Virus record (IMG/VR): IMGVR_UViG_3300034096_000939 | Coordinates: 1 to 29,196 of that record | From: a virus | Strand: one strand, 5' to 3' | Length of the DNA: 29,196 bases | In this document: piece by piece, positions 1-8,835 of the stretch | How the letters are laid out: the number at the start of each line of letters is the position of its first letter | Position numbering within the stretch: the stretch's first letter is position 1 | Translations under genes and position numbers: made by a program | The notes under the pieces: model-generated | Told to the model about the DNA's origin: nothing | Databases searched by the model: none | Seen by the model: only the letters and a program-made list of their open reading frames with translations

Positions 1-2050
1 TTCTTCTATTGGGGCATTTGCTGGGCAATTTAGCTGGGGACCAGCGGCAATTAGAGTATTAGTTGACTCAGAAAACAGATTAGCATCAATTTTCGGAAAA
101 CCGAATAATAACAATTTTACATCATTTTTTACAGCAGCAAATTTCTTAGCATATACAAACAATCTTAGAGTTGTAAGAGCTATCGATAATTCAAATACAT
201 TTAACTCAACAAGTATTTCTGATTTTATCGATTTAGGAAATTTAACTGCAACTACAGCTAGTGCAAGCAATAATGTTGTATTTACTGATGAAGTATCATC
301 ATATATAACGCGCGGCGATACATTTAAAGTAACAACTCCAGGTGGAAATCAATTTACATTAACTGCAAATACAGTTAGCGGTAATACAGTTGTTGTTTAT
401 AATAACTTAGTCGGCGATACTTCTGGGGCTTCTGTTACATTACCAGCATATCAAACTAATGTCAGCATTTCAAATGAAGAAGATTACGAACTAAATTTTG
501 AAGCGGGATCAATTACTAAATTTGGTGGATTTTATGGTCGTTATCCTGGAACATTCGGCAATTCATTAACTGTTAGCGTTTGCTCTTCATCAGATTCTTT
601 CTTAAAAACCGGATTAACTGCAAATACAACATCAGCAAGTTCTACTGTAATTTTAAATACAGGATATGCTAATACATTCTTATCTTCTGGTGATATTATT
701 ACTATTAGCGGAACAAGTTATGATGTAGTTAGCGTTACTGCAGTAGATGCGCGTACAACATCAGTTGTAATATCTGAACCAATGAGTGCTAATGTAACCA
801 ATTTAACAACATCAACAAAATGGGCATATGCATCTGCATTTGATTCAGCTCCAGGAACTTCAGTTTATGCAGCAGGAAAAACTTCTGCAAATGATGAAAT
901 ACATATTATTGTTATTGATACCGATGGCAAATTTTCAGGAGAAAGAGATACTGTATTAGAGAAATACTCTCATGTATCTAAAGCTGATGATGCAAGAACA
1001 GATGACGGTTCTCCGAATTATTATGTAACCAAACTTTTTAATGCGTCAAAATATGTTTATGTAGCTGATCACCTTGTTGGATCTTCTAATTGGGGTTCTA
1101 CTTGCGACACAGGTTTAGAATTCGATAAATTAAAAAATTATTCAAGTAAATTATCCGGAGGAACTGATGTTGCTCCAACTACAGCAGATATATATTCCTC
1201 TTACGATTTATTTGCAAATCCTGACGAAGTTGATATTTCTTTAGTTCTTACTGGAGATAATGATATAACTGTTGTAAATCATGCATTGGATATCGTAAAT
1301 CAAAGAAAAGATTGCGTTGCATTTGTTTCTCCAACTAGAGCTGATGCAGTTGAATCTATTAATTTAGATAATATTATTGAATATAGAAATGGGTTAACTC
1401 CTTCTACATCATATTCAGTATTTGATTCTGGATGGAAATATCAATTTGATAAATACAATAACAAATATCGTTATGTCCCATTAAACGGTGATATTGCTGG
1501 ATTATGCGCGAGAACTGATAATATTAGAGATCCATGGTGGTCTCCTGCTGGATTTAATCGCGGTCAAATTTTGAATGCAATTAAATTATCATGGAATCCA
1601 TCTAAAGCTCAAAGAGATGAATTGTATAAAAATGGTATTAATCCTGTTGTTGCATTTCCAGGTGAAGGTATTATTTTATATGGCGATAAAACTATGCAAA
1701 CAAAACCATCTGCGTTTGATCGTATTAATGTCCGTAGATTGTTTATCGTTCTTGAAAAAGCAATTGCTATTGCGGCTAAATACTCTCTATTTGAATTTAA
1801 TGATGCATTTACAAGAGCTCAATTTGTGTCTATGGTTGAACCATTCTTAAGAGATGTAAAAGGGCGTAGAGGTATTTACGACTTTAAAGTTGTTTGTGAT
1901 GACACAAACAACACAGCTGAAGTTATTGATACAAATAGATTTGTTGGTGATATTTATATTAAACCAGCTAGATCTATTAACTTTATCCAGTTGAATTTCG
2001 TAGCAGTTCGTACTGGCGTTGACTTTACTGAAATTGCAGGCAAATTCTAA
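1..2050 (+). CDS. 18: Tail sheath protein gp18 (5' end outside window)
   Basis: This is the contractile tail sheath subunit, which polymerises around the tail tube and shortens on infection. The reading frame is open from base 2, so the start lies upstream; an internal ATG at 782 is not the real start. About 683 residues are visible, against roughly 660 for the whole T4 protein. The first residues (SSIGAFAGQFSWGPA) match the conserved gp18 N-terminal region, and the C-terminal domain is typical (RRLFIVLEKAIAIAAKY, then DVKGRRGIYDFKVVCD). Between these lies an extra beta-rich section with two similar Thr/Val-rich modules, encoded at roughly 250-460 and 610-790. A hairpin and a late promoter follow, before the tail tube gene. 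Identity is seen directly from motifs and from the neighbours 19-20-21-22-23. Confidence 0.95.
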   Translation, partial: SSIGAFAGQFSWGPAAIRVLVDSENRLASIFGKPNNNNFTSFFTAANFLAYTNNLRVVRAIDNSNTFNSTSISDFIDLGNLTATTASASNNVVFTDEVSSYITRGDTFKVTTPGGNQFTLTANTVSGNTVVVYNNLVGDTSGASVTLPAYQTNVSISNEEDYELNFEAGSITKFGGFYGRYPGTFGNSLTVSVCSSSDSFLKTGLTANTTSASSTVILNTGYANTFLSSGDIITISGTSYDVVSVTAVDARTTSVVISEPMSANVTNLTTSTKWAYASAFDSAPGTSVYAAGKTSANDEIHIIVIDTDGKFSGERDTVLEKYSHVSKADDARTDDGSPNYYVTKLFNASKYVYVADHLVGSSNWGSTCDTGLEFDKLKNYSSKLSGGTDVAPTTADIYSSYDLFANPDEVDISLVLTGDNDITVVNHALDIVNQRKDCVAFVSPTRADAVESINLDNIIEYRNGLTPSTSYSVFDSGWKYQFDKYNNKYRYVPLNGDIAGLCARTDNIRDPWWSPAGFNRGQILNAIKLSWNPSKAQRDELYKNGINPVVAFPGEGIILYGDKTMQTKPSAFDRINVRRLFIVLEKAIAIAAKYSLFEFNDAFTRAQFVSMVEPFLRDVKGRRGIYDFKVVCDDTNNTAEVIDTNRFVGDIYIKPARSINFIQLNFVAVRTGVDFTEIAGKF

Positions 2051-2062
2051 ATAATGAACTTG

Positions 2063-2088
2063 TGAGCCAGTGATTCGTTACTGGCTCA
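2063..2088 (+). terminator. Hairpin after gp18, possible terminator
   Basis: A perfect 9-bp stem (TGAGCCAGT with ACTGGCTCA) encloses an 8-nt loop, 12 nt after the gp18 stop. It lacks a clean T-run, because the next bases are the TATAAATA late-promoter box. It may instead mark an RNA processing or decay boundary between the sheath and tube messages. Confidence 0.6.
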
Positions 2089-2096
2089 TATAAATA
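2089..2096 (+). promoter_or_regulatory. Late promoter TATAAATA upstream of gp19
   Basis: This is an exact match to the T4 late -10 element read by gp55-RNA polymerase. It lies 44 nt upstream of the tail tube start codon and directly after the gp18 hairpin, as expected for a late structural gene. Confidence 0.85.
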
Positions 2097-2139
2097 ATTA
2101 AAAGAATAATTACGATTTTTTAACAAGGAGTATCCAAAC

Positions 2140-2679
2140 ATGGCGTTCAATATTGCAGAATTTAGATCGGCAATGATTGGTGATGGAGCGAGACCTAATT
2201 TATTTTCAGTGTCTTTAACATTTCCAACAGTTGCAAGTTCACCTATTGCATCTCAAAAATTAACATTTATGGCTCATGCAACATCATTACCACCATCAAT
2301 CGTGGGTGTTGCTACACAATTTTATTTTGGTCGTCAAGTAAAATTTGCTGGTGATAGACAATTCCCAGATTGGAGTTTGACGATTATTAATGATGAAGAT
2401 TTTATCGTAAGAAATGCGTTCGAAAGATGGTCAGATAAATTAAACAGTCATTCACAAAACGTTCGTGCTGCTGGAGCAATTAATTCGCAATTATATTGCG
2501 CTGATGCTACAGTAACACAATATAGTAAAATTGGAACCCCAATTAAAGCATATAAATTTGTTGGTATGTTCCCTAATACAGTTGATCCTATTCAAGTTGA
2601 TTGGGGTTCAAACGATAGAATTGAAGAATTTAATGTGACGTTCTCTTATCAATATTGGGAATCAGATTCTGTAACCTAA
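2140..2679 (+). CDS. 19: Tail tube protein gp19
   Basis: This is the tail tube subunit, which forms the inner rigid tube through which DNA passes. At 179 aa it is close to T4 gp19 (163 aa). It shows the family's N-terminal ARPNLFSVSLTFP segment, a central VKFAGDRQFPDWSLTIINDE segment, and a C-terminal end close to T4's (VDWGSNDRIEEFNVTFSYQYWE). The ATG at 2140 has a strong AAGGAG ribosome site 10 nt upstream. It lies between the sheath and portal genes, as in T4. It is expected to be late-expressed from the TATAAATA box at 2089. Confidence 0.95.
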   Translation: MAFNIAEFRSAMIGDGARPNLFSVSLTFPTVASSPIASQKLTFMAHATSLPPSIVGVATQFYFGRQVKFAGDRQFPDWSLTIINDEDFIVRNAFERWSDKLNSHSQNVRAAGAINSQLYCADATVTQYSKIGTPIKAYKFVGMFPNTVDPIQVDWGSNDRIEEFNVTFSYQYWESDSVT

Positions 2680-2721
2680 TATATAAGAATATACTATTAA
2701 TTATTAAAAAGGTATTTTATT

Positions 2722-4398
2722 TTGGCTAAATTCTCATTATTCGGTTTTAAAATAGGGAAAGATACACCAGCACAGGAAGTGCTACCTTCTTTTTCAGCAC
2801 CAGTGTTAGATGATGGTGCAGTAACTATTACTGCAGCAGCGCATTATGGCACAACTATTGATTTAGATTCAAATTATAAAAATGACGTAGAATTAATCAC
2901 TAGATATCGTGAAATGGCTATGCAGCCAGAGATAGAAAGTGCAGTTGATGATATTATTAATGAAGCTATTATCAATGAAGATGGTGTTATTGTAAAATTA
3001 AAATTAGATAATTTAAAAGTTGCACCAAAAATAAAAAAAGCTATTGAAGATGAATTTGATAATATCTTGACTCTTTTGAATTTTAAACAACTGGGTCAAG
3101 ATATTTTTAGAAGATATTATATTGATGGAAGAATGTATTATAATATTATTCTTGATAAAGCAAACCCAAATGCGGGTATTCAAGAATTAAGATATACAGA
3201 TCCACGAAAAATTACAAAAATTCGCGAAATTAAAAAAGTAAAAGATCAAACTACTGGATACGATATTGTCGCCGGTTATGTTGAATATTATATCTATTCT
3301 GATACTATATCAACAAAATCTAATTTAACTAATTCCGGATTAAGAATTGCCCCAGATTCAATGATTTGCGTTACATCAGGGTTATTAGACGCAAAACGAT
3401 CAATTATATTAAGTAATTTACATAAATGCATCAAACCTCTAAATCAACTAAGAATGATTGAAGATGCTAGCGTAATTTACAAAGTATCAAGAGCTCCAGA
3501 AAGACGTATTTTTTATATTGATGTCGGTAATCTACCTAAAATGAAGGCAGAACAATATCTTAAAGATATTATGACTAAATATAAAAATAAAGTCGTTTAT
3601 GATGCTACAACAGGTGAAATCAGAGATGATAGAAGATTCCTTTCTATGATGGATGATTTCTGGTTACCTAGACGCTCTGATAATAAATCAACAGAAATTA
3701 CTACATTACCATCTTCTGCTGCATTTGATGATATGTCAATGGTAGAATATTTCGAGAAAAAATTATATAAAGCACTTAATGTTCCATTTTCTAGATTAGT
3801 TCAACCCGATAGTGCATTTGATGTTGGTACAAATCAAGTAATATCCAGAGATGAAATTAAATTTGATAAATTTATTCAAAGATTAAGAAATAAATTTACT
3901 GACGTGTTTGATCAAGCATTAAAAGTTCAATGCCAATTAAAAGGTATTTGCTCTGATGATGAGTTTGATGTATACAAACAAGATTTCGATTATGAATTTG
4001 TTAGAGATAATAATTATGCTGAAATGAAAGATTCAGAATTATTACAGAATAGATTAAATTTATTGGCAGTTGTTGATCCATATAAAGGCGTTTATTATTC
4101 TCAAGCATGGATCCAAAAAAATATTCTTAAAATGGATGAAGATGAAATTGAAGAAATGCAAAAACAAATTGCACAAGAAATTAAAGATCAAGTATATCCA
4201 GACCCAAAATTAATGAATGATCCAATGGCAGGTTTAGGCGGAGGAGATGGTGGCGATGATGGGCAAGATCCAAATGCTGATCCAGATGGAGACGGAATAC
4301 CAAATAGTCAAGATACTAATGACCAAGATCCATCTATAGGAAGAGCAAACTCTAAACAACAATCCGATAAAACTTCAAAAAACCCATACTATGACTAA
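2722..4398 (+). CDS. 20: Portal vertex protein gp20 (TTG start)
   Basis: This is the dodecameric portal at the unique capsid vertex: the channel for DNA packaging and the head-tail connection. The 558 aa compare with 524 in T4. Typical portal segments are seen, including LITRYREMAMQPEIESAVDDI near residues 58-78 and NVPFSRLVQPDSAFDVG near 353-369. The start is TTG at 2722, preceded by an AAAAAGG ribosome site; no ATG gives a better N-terminus. Unusually, the C-terminal tail is Gly/Asp-rich and contains DPDGDGIPNSQD near residue 522, a thrombospondin-type-3-like calcium-binding motif absent from T4 gp20. It overlaps the next gene by 8 nt, suggesting translational coupling. Confidence 0.95.
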   Translation: MAKFSLFGFKIGKDTPAQEVLPSFSAPVLDDGAVTITAAAHYGTTIDLDSNYKNDVELITRYREMAMQPEIESAVDDIINEAIINEDGVIVKLKLDNLKVAPKIKKAIEDEFDNILTLLNFKQLGQDIFRRYYIDGRMYYNIILDKANPNAGIQELRYTDPRKITKIREIKKVKDQTTGYDIVAGYVEYYIYSDTISTKSNLTNSGLRIAPDSMICVTSGLLDAKRSIILSNLHKCIKPLNQLRMIEDASVIYKVSRAPERRIFYIDVGNLPKMKAEQYLKDIMTKYKNKVVYDATTGEIRDDRRFLSMMDDFWLPRRSDNKSTEITTLPSSAAFDDMSMVEYFEKKLYKALNVPFSRLVQPDSAFDVGTNQVISRDEIKFDKFIQRLRNKFTDVFDQALKVQCQLKGICSDDEFDVYKQDFDYEFVRDNNYAEMKDSELLQNRLNLLAVVDPYKGVYYSQAWIQKNILKMDEDEIEEMQKQIAQEIKDQVYPDPKLMNDPMAGLGGGDGGDDGQDPNADPDGDGIPNSQDTNDQDPSIGRANSKQQSDKTSKNPYYD

Positions 4399-4798
4399 TA
4401 AGAAAAAAATACATAGAGATTTACCGCAAATCTTAATCTTAAAAAGAACTTATATTCAAAGATTCCCTAATGGACAACAAGTTGCTCTTTATCACTCAGA
4501 ACATTTGGATCAATTTGTTACTGTTCCATTAGATGGTTCTCAATTTTCAAATACAACAGAATCAGTATTAGAAAAATTAACTCAAATATCAGAAAATGAT
4601 GATATTGGAGTTGTTATTTTTAATGACTCTTCAGAGTTAAATATAAATAAAGAATGCGCTGATGTAATTTTAGATTTTATTAGCAAAAACGAAGAATTAG
4701 CAGAACAATTACACGTTTCAGATAAAAGTTTCTTAGAAATTTTGGAACAGGCTGCTCAATTACAATCAACAGATTTATCGGAAGAATCTGGTCAATAA
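4391..4798 (+). CDS. Small protein between portal and protease; possible prohead core protein
   Basis: This encodes 135 aa, with a basic first 25 residues and an acidic, helix-rich C-terminal half. The position between genes 20 and 21 is that of T4 genes 67 and 68, which encode prohead core proteins processed by gp21, so a role in the scaffold core is plausible from synteny. I do not recognise clear residue-level identity to gp67 or gp68. The middle contains RFPNGQQVALYHSEHLDQFV. The ATG overlaps the portal stop (ATGACTAA), and the protease gene begins 16 nt after its stop, so it is part of the head operon. Its function is inferred from context only. Confidence 0.7.
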   Translation: MTNKKKIHRDLPQILILKRTYIQRFPNGQQVALYHSEHLDQFVTVPLDGSQFSNTTESVLEKLTQISENDDIGVVIFNDSSELNINKECADVILDFISKNEELAEQLHVSDKSFLEILEQAAQLQSTDLSEESGQ

Positions 4799-4814
4799 CA
4801 GGAGTTAACAAACG

Positions 4815-5456
4815 ATGAAATTGTTAAATGAGTTTACCGAAACAGAAGTTCTTGTAGAAGAAACTAACGGTAAAAAGAATCATACTATTAAAGGTTATTT
4901 CATTCATTGTAATGAACAAAATAGAAATGGCAGAGTTTATGTAAAAGAGCATATGCTACCTGAAGTAACAAGATATAAAAGAGATTATATTGATACCCGT
5001 AGATCTTTAGGTGAATTGTCTCACCCAGAAGGACCACAAATTAATCCAGATAAAGTATCTCACCTTATTACTAAATTGGATTTTGATGACCACCGTTGCT
5101 ACGGTGAAGCTAAAGTTTTAGATACACCTAATGGAAACATCGTAAAATCTTTTATTGATGCTGGCGTAAATTTTGGCGTATCAACAAGAGGATTGGGTTC
5201 TATTAAAGAATCTAATGGTATTAAATATGTCCAACCAGATTTTCGTTTAGTAACAGTTGATATTGTATTAGACCCATCAGGTAAAGATTGCTATGTTGAA
5301 GGTTTAATGGAAGGAAAGGAATGGATGTTTGTTGAAGGAAAAGGCTGGGTTGAACAATATTTACAAGAATCAAGAGATACTTTAAGAAAACTTACAGCTA
5401 AAGAAGTTGAACCGATGGCTCTTAAAATCTTCGAAAACTTTTTAAGAAAACTTTAA
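4815..5456 (+). CDS. 21: Prohead maturation protease gp21
   Basis: This is a serine protease packed inside the prohead that cleaves scaffold, core and capsid proteins at L/I-x-E sites during head maturation. The 213 aa match T4 gp21 (about 212). Visible motifs are an N-terminal KGYFIHCNEQNRNGRVY segment, GELSHPEG with the likely catalytic His70, and GVSTRGLGS with the likely nucleophile Ser123. An AGGAG site precedes the ATG at 4815. It lies between the core protein and scaffold genes, as in T4. Confidence 0.95.
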   Translation: MKLLNEFTETEVLVEETNGKKNHTIKGYFIHCNEQNRNGRVYVKEHMLPEVTRYKRDYIDTRRSLGELSHPEGPQINPDKVSHLITKLDFDDHRCYGEAKVLDTPNGNIVKSFIDAGVNFGVSTRGLGSIKESNGIKYVQPDFRLVTVDIVLDPSGKDCYVEGLMEGKEWMFVEGKGWVEQYLQESRDTLRKLTAKEVEPMALKIFENFLRKL

Positions 5457-5472
5457 TACAAAATTTAATTTA

Positions 5473-5480
5473 TATAAATA
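5473..5480 (+). promoter_or_regulatory. Late promoter TATAAATA upstream of gp22
   Basis: This is an exact late-promoter box 32 nt upstream of the scaffold start codon. It would give separate late transcription of scaffold and major capsid genes, which are needed in large amounts. Confidence 0.85.
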
Positions 5481-5511
5481 ATTATTATAAAAATCTAATA
5501 GGAGATATTTG

Positions 5512-6591
5512 ATGTCACAAGATAAAAATTTAAATCTTTCTGAAGCTGCAATGGATATTCTGAACGGCAATAGAAAAGACAAAGGCGCTAAACAAGATAA
5601 ATTTGGCGAAGGCGAAAAATTACATGATACAGTTAATAAAACAACAGGTCATGATGTAGGAAATGCTGATTGGGAAAAATTGAGCGTTGAAGCTCCATCT
5701 GCAACTCCTCCAGGGCAAACACCACCTGTTGGCGCTGAACCAATGAAAAAATTAGCTCCACAACCAGCTGAAGCTTCTTCTAAAGTTGATACAAAAGTAA
5801 ATCTTCATCCTAAAAAAGGTGTTAATGAAGAAGGCGAACCAGACGAAGATGAAGAAGAAGTAAACGAAGATATCGCAGCATTAATGGCTGGCGAAAACTT
5901 ATCAGAAAGTTTCAAACGTAAAGCATCTGCTATTTTTGAAGCTGCTGTTAAATCTAAAGTTGGCGAATTAGCTGAAGAATTAGAAGCGCATTATGTTGCA
6001 CAATTCGAAGAAGCTTATGAAGACATGAAAGAAGATTTTACTGATAAAGTTGATGAATATCTAGATTACGTTACTGAATCTTGGATGGAAGAAAACAAAT
6101 TAGCAGTTGAATCAGGCTTAAGAACTGAAATTGCAGAAGGCTTTATTGAGTCTTTGAAAACCGTATTCGAAGAACACTATATCGATATTCCTGAAGAAAA
6201 ATTCGATGTAGTAGAAGAATTAGCTTCTAAAGTAGAGGCATTAGAAAAACAAGTTAATGAAGAAATGAATAAAAACATTAACTTGAAACAAAAATTGTCA
6301 GAACAAAAGAAAGTTGAAGCTCTTCACGCAGTATGTGAAGGATTAACATTATCTCAAGCTGAAAAAATTAAAACTATTGCAGAGAGCGTAGAATTTGTAA
6401 GCGAAAATGATTTTGTTACACAAATGGAAGATATTAAAGAATCTTATTTCTCGGTATCTACTGTTAAACCCGCTTCTATCGAATCTTTAAATGACGTTAT
6501 TGACTTAAATGAAGAAATAAAACCAGCAAAAAGAGTTGACCCAACAATTGCTGCTTATGCTTCACGTATTTCACAAACAATTTTAAAATAA
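5512..6591 (+). CDS. 22: Prohead scaffold protein gp22
   Basis: This is the major internal scaffold of the prohead, removed by gp21 before DNA packaging. The identification rests on position between 21 and 23 and on composition: 359 aa, very acidic, predicted almost entirely helical, with a long coiled-coil-like segment from about residue 130 to 285. The N-terminal 110 residues are Pro/Gly/Lys-rich and probably disordered. T4 gp22 is shorter (269 aa). An in-frame TTG precedes the chosen ATG at 5512, but the GGAG ribosome site favours the ATG. Several L-x-E or I-x-E tripeptides could be gp21 cleavage sites. Confidence 0.88.
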   Translation: MSQDKNLNLSEAAMDILNGNRKDKGAKQDKFGEGEKLHDTVNKTTGHDVGNADWEKLSVEAPSATPPGQTPPVGAEPMKKLAPQPAEASSKVDTKVNLHPKKGVNEEGEPDEDEEEVNEDIAALMAGENLSESFKRKASAIFEAAVKSKVGELAEELEAHYVAQFEEAYEDMKEDFTDKVDEYLDYVTESWMEENKLAVESGLRTEIAEGFIESLKTVFEEHYIDIPEEKFDVVEELASKVEALEKQVNEEMNKNINLKQKLSEQKKVEALHAVCEGLTLSQAEKIKTIAESVEFVSENDFVTQMEDIKESYFSVSTVKPASIESLNDVIDLNEEIKPAKRVDPTIAAYASRISQTILK

Positions 6592-6618
6592 AAATAAAAA
6601 TTTAAGGAGTTTATCTAA

Positions 6619-7953
6619 ATGGCTTTATTAAACGAAGAATTGCAAAATAAATGGAGTCCAGTTCTGGATCATCCAGAATTAGCAAAAATTACTGACCCAT
6701 ACAAAAAAGCAGTTACTGCAATTGTATTGGAAAATCAACAAGCAGCGATGGATTCAGATCGCGAAACATTGATGGAAGGAACACCAACTAATACAACTGG
6801 TGGTATTTCTAACTTCGATCCAATTTTAATCAGTTTAGTACGTCGTGCTTTACCTAACTTGATTGCTTATGACGTAGCTGGCGTTCAACCAATGACTGGT
6901 CCTACTGGATTAATCTTTGCTTTACGTTCACGTTATGGCGCTCAAGGTAACGGTACATTCCCTAACGGTGGCGGTACTGAAGCATTCTATAACGAAGCTA
7001 ATACTATCTTCTCTGGTATTATCGGCACAGGTGGTTCAACTACTACAGGTCAAGCGAATTCAGCTGTTGGAACTTCTGGTCCATTAGCAAATTCATCTTT
7101 TGATACTGGGCAAGCAATGACAACTGCTATGGGTGAAGTATTAGGCGATGGTGCTGGTACTGTATTCGGCGAAATGTCAATTTCAATCGAAAAAGTTACT
7201 GTTTCTGCTAGAACTCGTGCATTGAAAGCTGAATACAGCTTAGAAATGGCTCAAGATTTGAAAGCAATCCATGGTTTGGATGCTGAAACTGAATTATCAA
7301 ACGTTTTATCTACAGAAATTCTTGCTGAGATGAACCGCGAAGTAATTCGTACAATCTATACAGTAGCTAAAGCTGGTGCTCAATTCGGTACAGTTACTCC
7401 AGGCGTATTCGACTTAGATACAGACTCAAATGGTCGTTGGTCAGTTGAAAGATTTAAAGGTTTGATTTATCATATCGAAAGAGAAGCTAATCAAATCGCT
7501 AAAACAACTCGTAGAGGAAAAGGTAACATTTTAATCGTTTCTTCTGACGTTGCTTCTGCTCTAGCTATGGCTGGTGTATTACAATATACTCCTGCGTTAT
7601 CTGCTGATTTACAAGTTGATGACACTGGTAATACATATGCTGGTTTGTTACATGGTCGTATCAAAGTTTATATCGACCCTTACTTTGGTGGTTCATACCA
7701 AAACGTTGAATTATGTACAGTTGGTTATAAAGGTACAAGTCCTTATGACTCTGGTTTATTCTACTGCCCATACGTTCCTTTACAAATGGTTCGTGCAGTT
7801 GATCCAGGTACTTTCCAACCAAAAATCGGCTTCAAAACTCGTTACGGTTTAGTAGCAAATCCATTCGCTGAAGGTACAACCCAAGGTCAAGGTTTGATTA
7901 CTCCACGTAGCAACAACTATTACAGAATCTTTGCTGTTAAAAACTTGATGTAA
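6619..7953 (+). CDS. 23: Major capsid protein gp23
   Basis: This is the hexamer-forming major capsid protein (HK97 fold). The 444 aa compare with 521 in T4. Family segments include FDPILISLVRRALPNLIAYD near residues 64-83, QPMTGPTGLIFALRSRYG near 88-105 and SLEMAQDLKAIHGLDAE near 205-221. The N-terminal 53 residues form the expected delta domain. The L-M-E|G sequence at residues 51-54 fits the gp21 cleavage rule and lies just before the conserved body. AAGGAG lies 9 nt before the ATG. Codons are noticeably more C-ending (AAC, TTC, CGT) than in neighbouring genes, as expected for the most highly expressed gene. A strong terminator follows. Confidence 0.97.
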   Translation: MALLNEELQNKWSPVLDHPELAKITDPYKKAVTAIVLENQQAAMDSDRETLMEGTPTNTTGGISNFDPILISLVRRALPNLIAYDVAGVQPMTGPTGLIFALRSRYGAQGNGTFPNGGGTEAFYNEANTIFSGIIGTGGSTTTGQANSAVGTSGPLANSSFDTGQAMTTAMGEVLGDGAGTVFGEMSISIEKVTVSARTRALKAEYSLEMAQDLKAIHGLDAETELSNVLSTEILAEMNREVIRTIYTVAKAGAQFGTVTPGVFDLDTDSNGRWSVERFKGLIYHIEREANQIAKTTRRGKGNILIVSSDVASALAMAGVLQYTPALSADLQVDDTGNTYAGLLHGRIKVYIDPYFGGSYQNVELCTVGYKGTSPYDSGLFYCPYVPLQMVRAVDPGTFQPKIGFKTRYGLVANPFAEGTTQGQGLITPRSNNYYRIFAVKNLM

Positions 7954-7984
7954 TTTAGTTGTGTTTCATGGATGAAACAAAAAA

Positions 7985-8005
7985 GGGAGCTTCGGCTCCC
8001 TTTTT
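7985..8005 (+). terminator. Rho-independent terminator after gp23, probably bidirectional
   Basis: A GGGAGC stem with a TTCG tetraloop is followed by five Ts. A-rich bases on the left complement the T-run, so the hairpin also terminates minus-strand transcription of the gene ending at 8018. A second small hairpin (GTTTCAT/ATGAAAC, 7963-7978) lies just before it. Confidence 0.92.
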
Positions 8006-8017
8006 CTATTTGGAAGT

Positions 8018-8827
8018 TTAGAAAAAACTATCTAAACCAAAAGAAGTGGATTTTTGATATTTACCTCCACTAGTATCCCGTAAGCGTAATTCAGCGTGAC
8101 CTGTAGTTTCACGGACGTATTTTGTACATAAATCTGGAAATCTACGAACTAAATCGTCAGCACTTTTATCAATACGTTCAAGAGTTCGTTCAACTTGCAT
8201 TCCTCCATCTTCAGTATAATATTTGGATATAACAGTAATATTGTCTAATCGCGAAACTGAACCATCAAGAACATAATGTTGAAGAGTTCGCTCAAAATCT
8301 TCTTTATCGCATAATTGAACCATACGATCTTGATGTTTATCGTTAATGCAGCCCCACAGCGACCCAATGCAGTAATATAAACCAGTCTTAGGGGTATAAC
8401 TCATAAAAAACGCATTCGACGCTGCATAGACACCACAGAGCTTATTTTCGTTCTCCTGCATAATATTATACATTGGCTCAAATACTTCTTTATGGATATC
8501 TTCAATTGGCTCCATTTTCTTTTCATCAGCAGGAGCTTTGCGCATAATACTCGATAAATCATCATCAAAATTTACAACAAATTCCCCCTCATCATAATAA
8601 TTTCTAATAAAGTTTCTAATTGGTCCCATACCAACAACACCCACAACAATATTTTTGTTATAAATGTTATCTTTTAATGATGTTTCGTATGCAGTCTTTT
8701 CGGCATCATTAGCAACAAAGATTGTTACTGTACTTGGATCTACATTATATTTCTCCAATACACTTAAAGTTTTATCTCTAAGCGTATCAGATCGTTTATA
8801 CGAAGGAATTGCAATATTCAATTTCAT
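8018..8827 (-). CDS. Glycosyltransferase-like protein, probable DNA-base glycosyltransferase partner of the TET enzyme
   Basis: This 269-aa protein has a GT-A-like N-terminus: MKLNIAIPSYKRSDTL starts the nucleotide-sugar fold, FVANDAE follows a beta strand, and NFDDD (residues 86-90) fits a metal-binding DxD motif. GLYYCIGSLWGC near 149-160 is a second conserved-looking block. It is the second gene of a two-gene operon with the TET/JBP-like dioxygenase, separated by 8 nt with a GGTAG ribosome site. Phage TET enzymes commonly pair with glycosyltransferases (the TAGT group) that decorate hydroxymethylated bases, and that is my inferred role. It ends in GLDSFF, a PIP-box-like tail also found on its partner. 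The sugar and target base are unknown. Confidence 0.8.
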   Translation of the reverse strand: MKLNIAIPSYKRSDTLRDKTLSVLEKYNVDPSTVTIFVANDAEKTAYETSLKDNIYNKNIVVGVVGMGPIRNFIRNYYDEGEFVVNFDDDLSSIMRKAPADEKKMEPIEDIHKEVFEPMYNIMQENENKLCGVYAASNAFFMSYTPKTGLYYCIGSLWGCINDKHQDRMVQLCDKEDFERTLQHYVLDGSVSRLDNITVISKYYTEDGGMQVERTLERIDKSADDLVRRFPDLCTKYVRETTGHAELRLRDTSGGKYQKSTSFGLDSFF

Positions 8828-8835
8828 AATCTACC

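Noticed and set aside
4642-4649. TATAAATA inside the gene before gp21
   Set aside because: It is an exact late-promoter octamer but lies within a coding region 166 nt before gp21; in DNA this AT-rich a chance match is likely.
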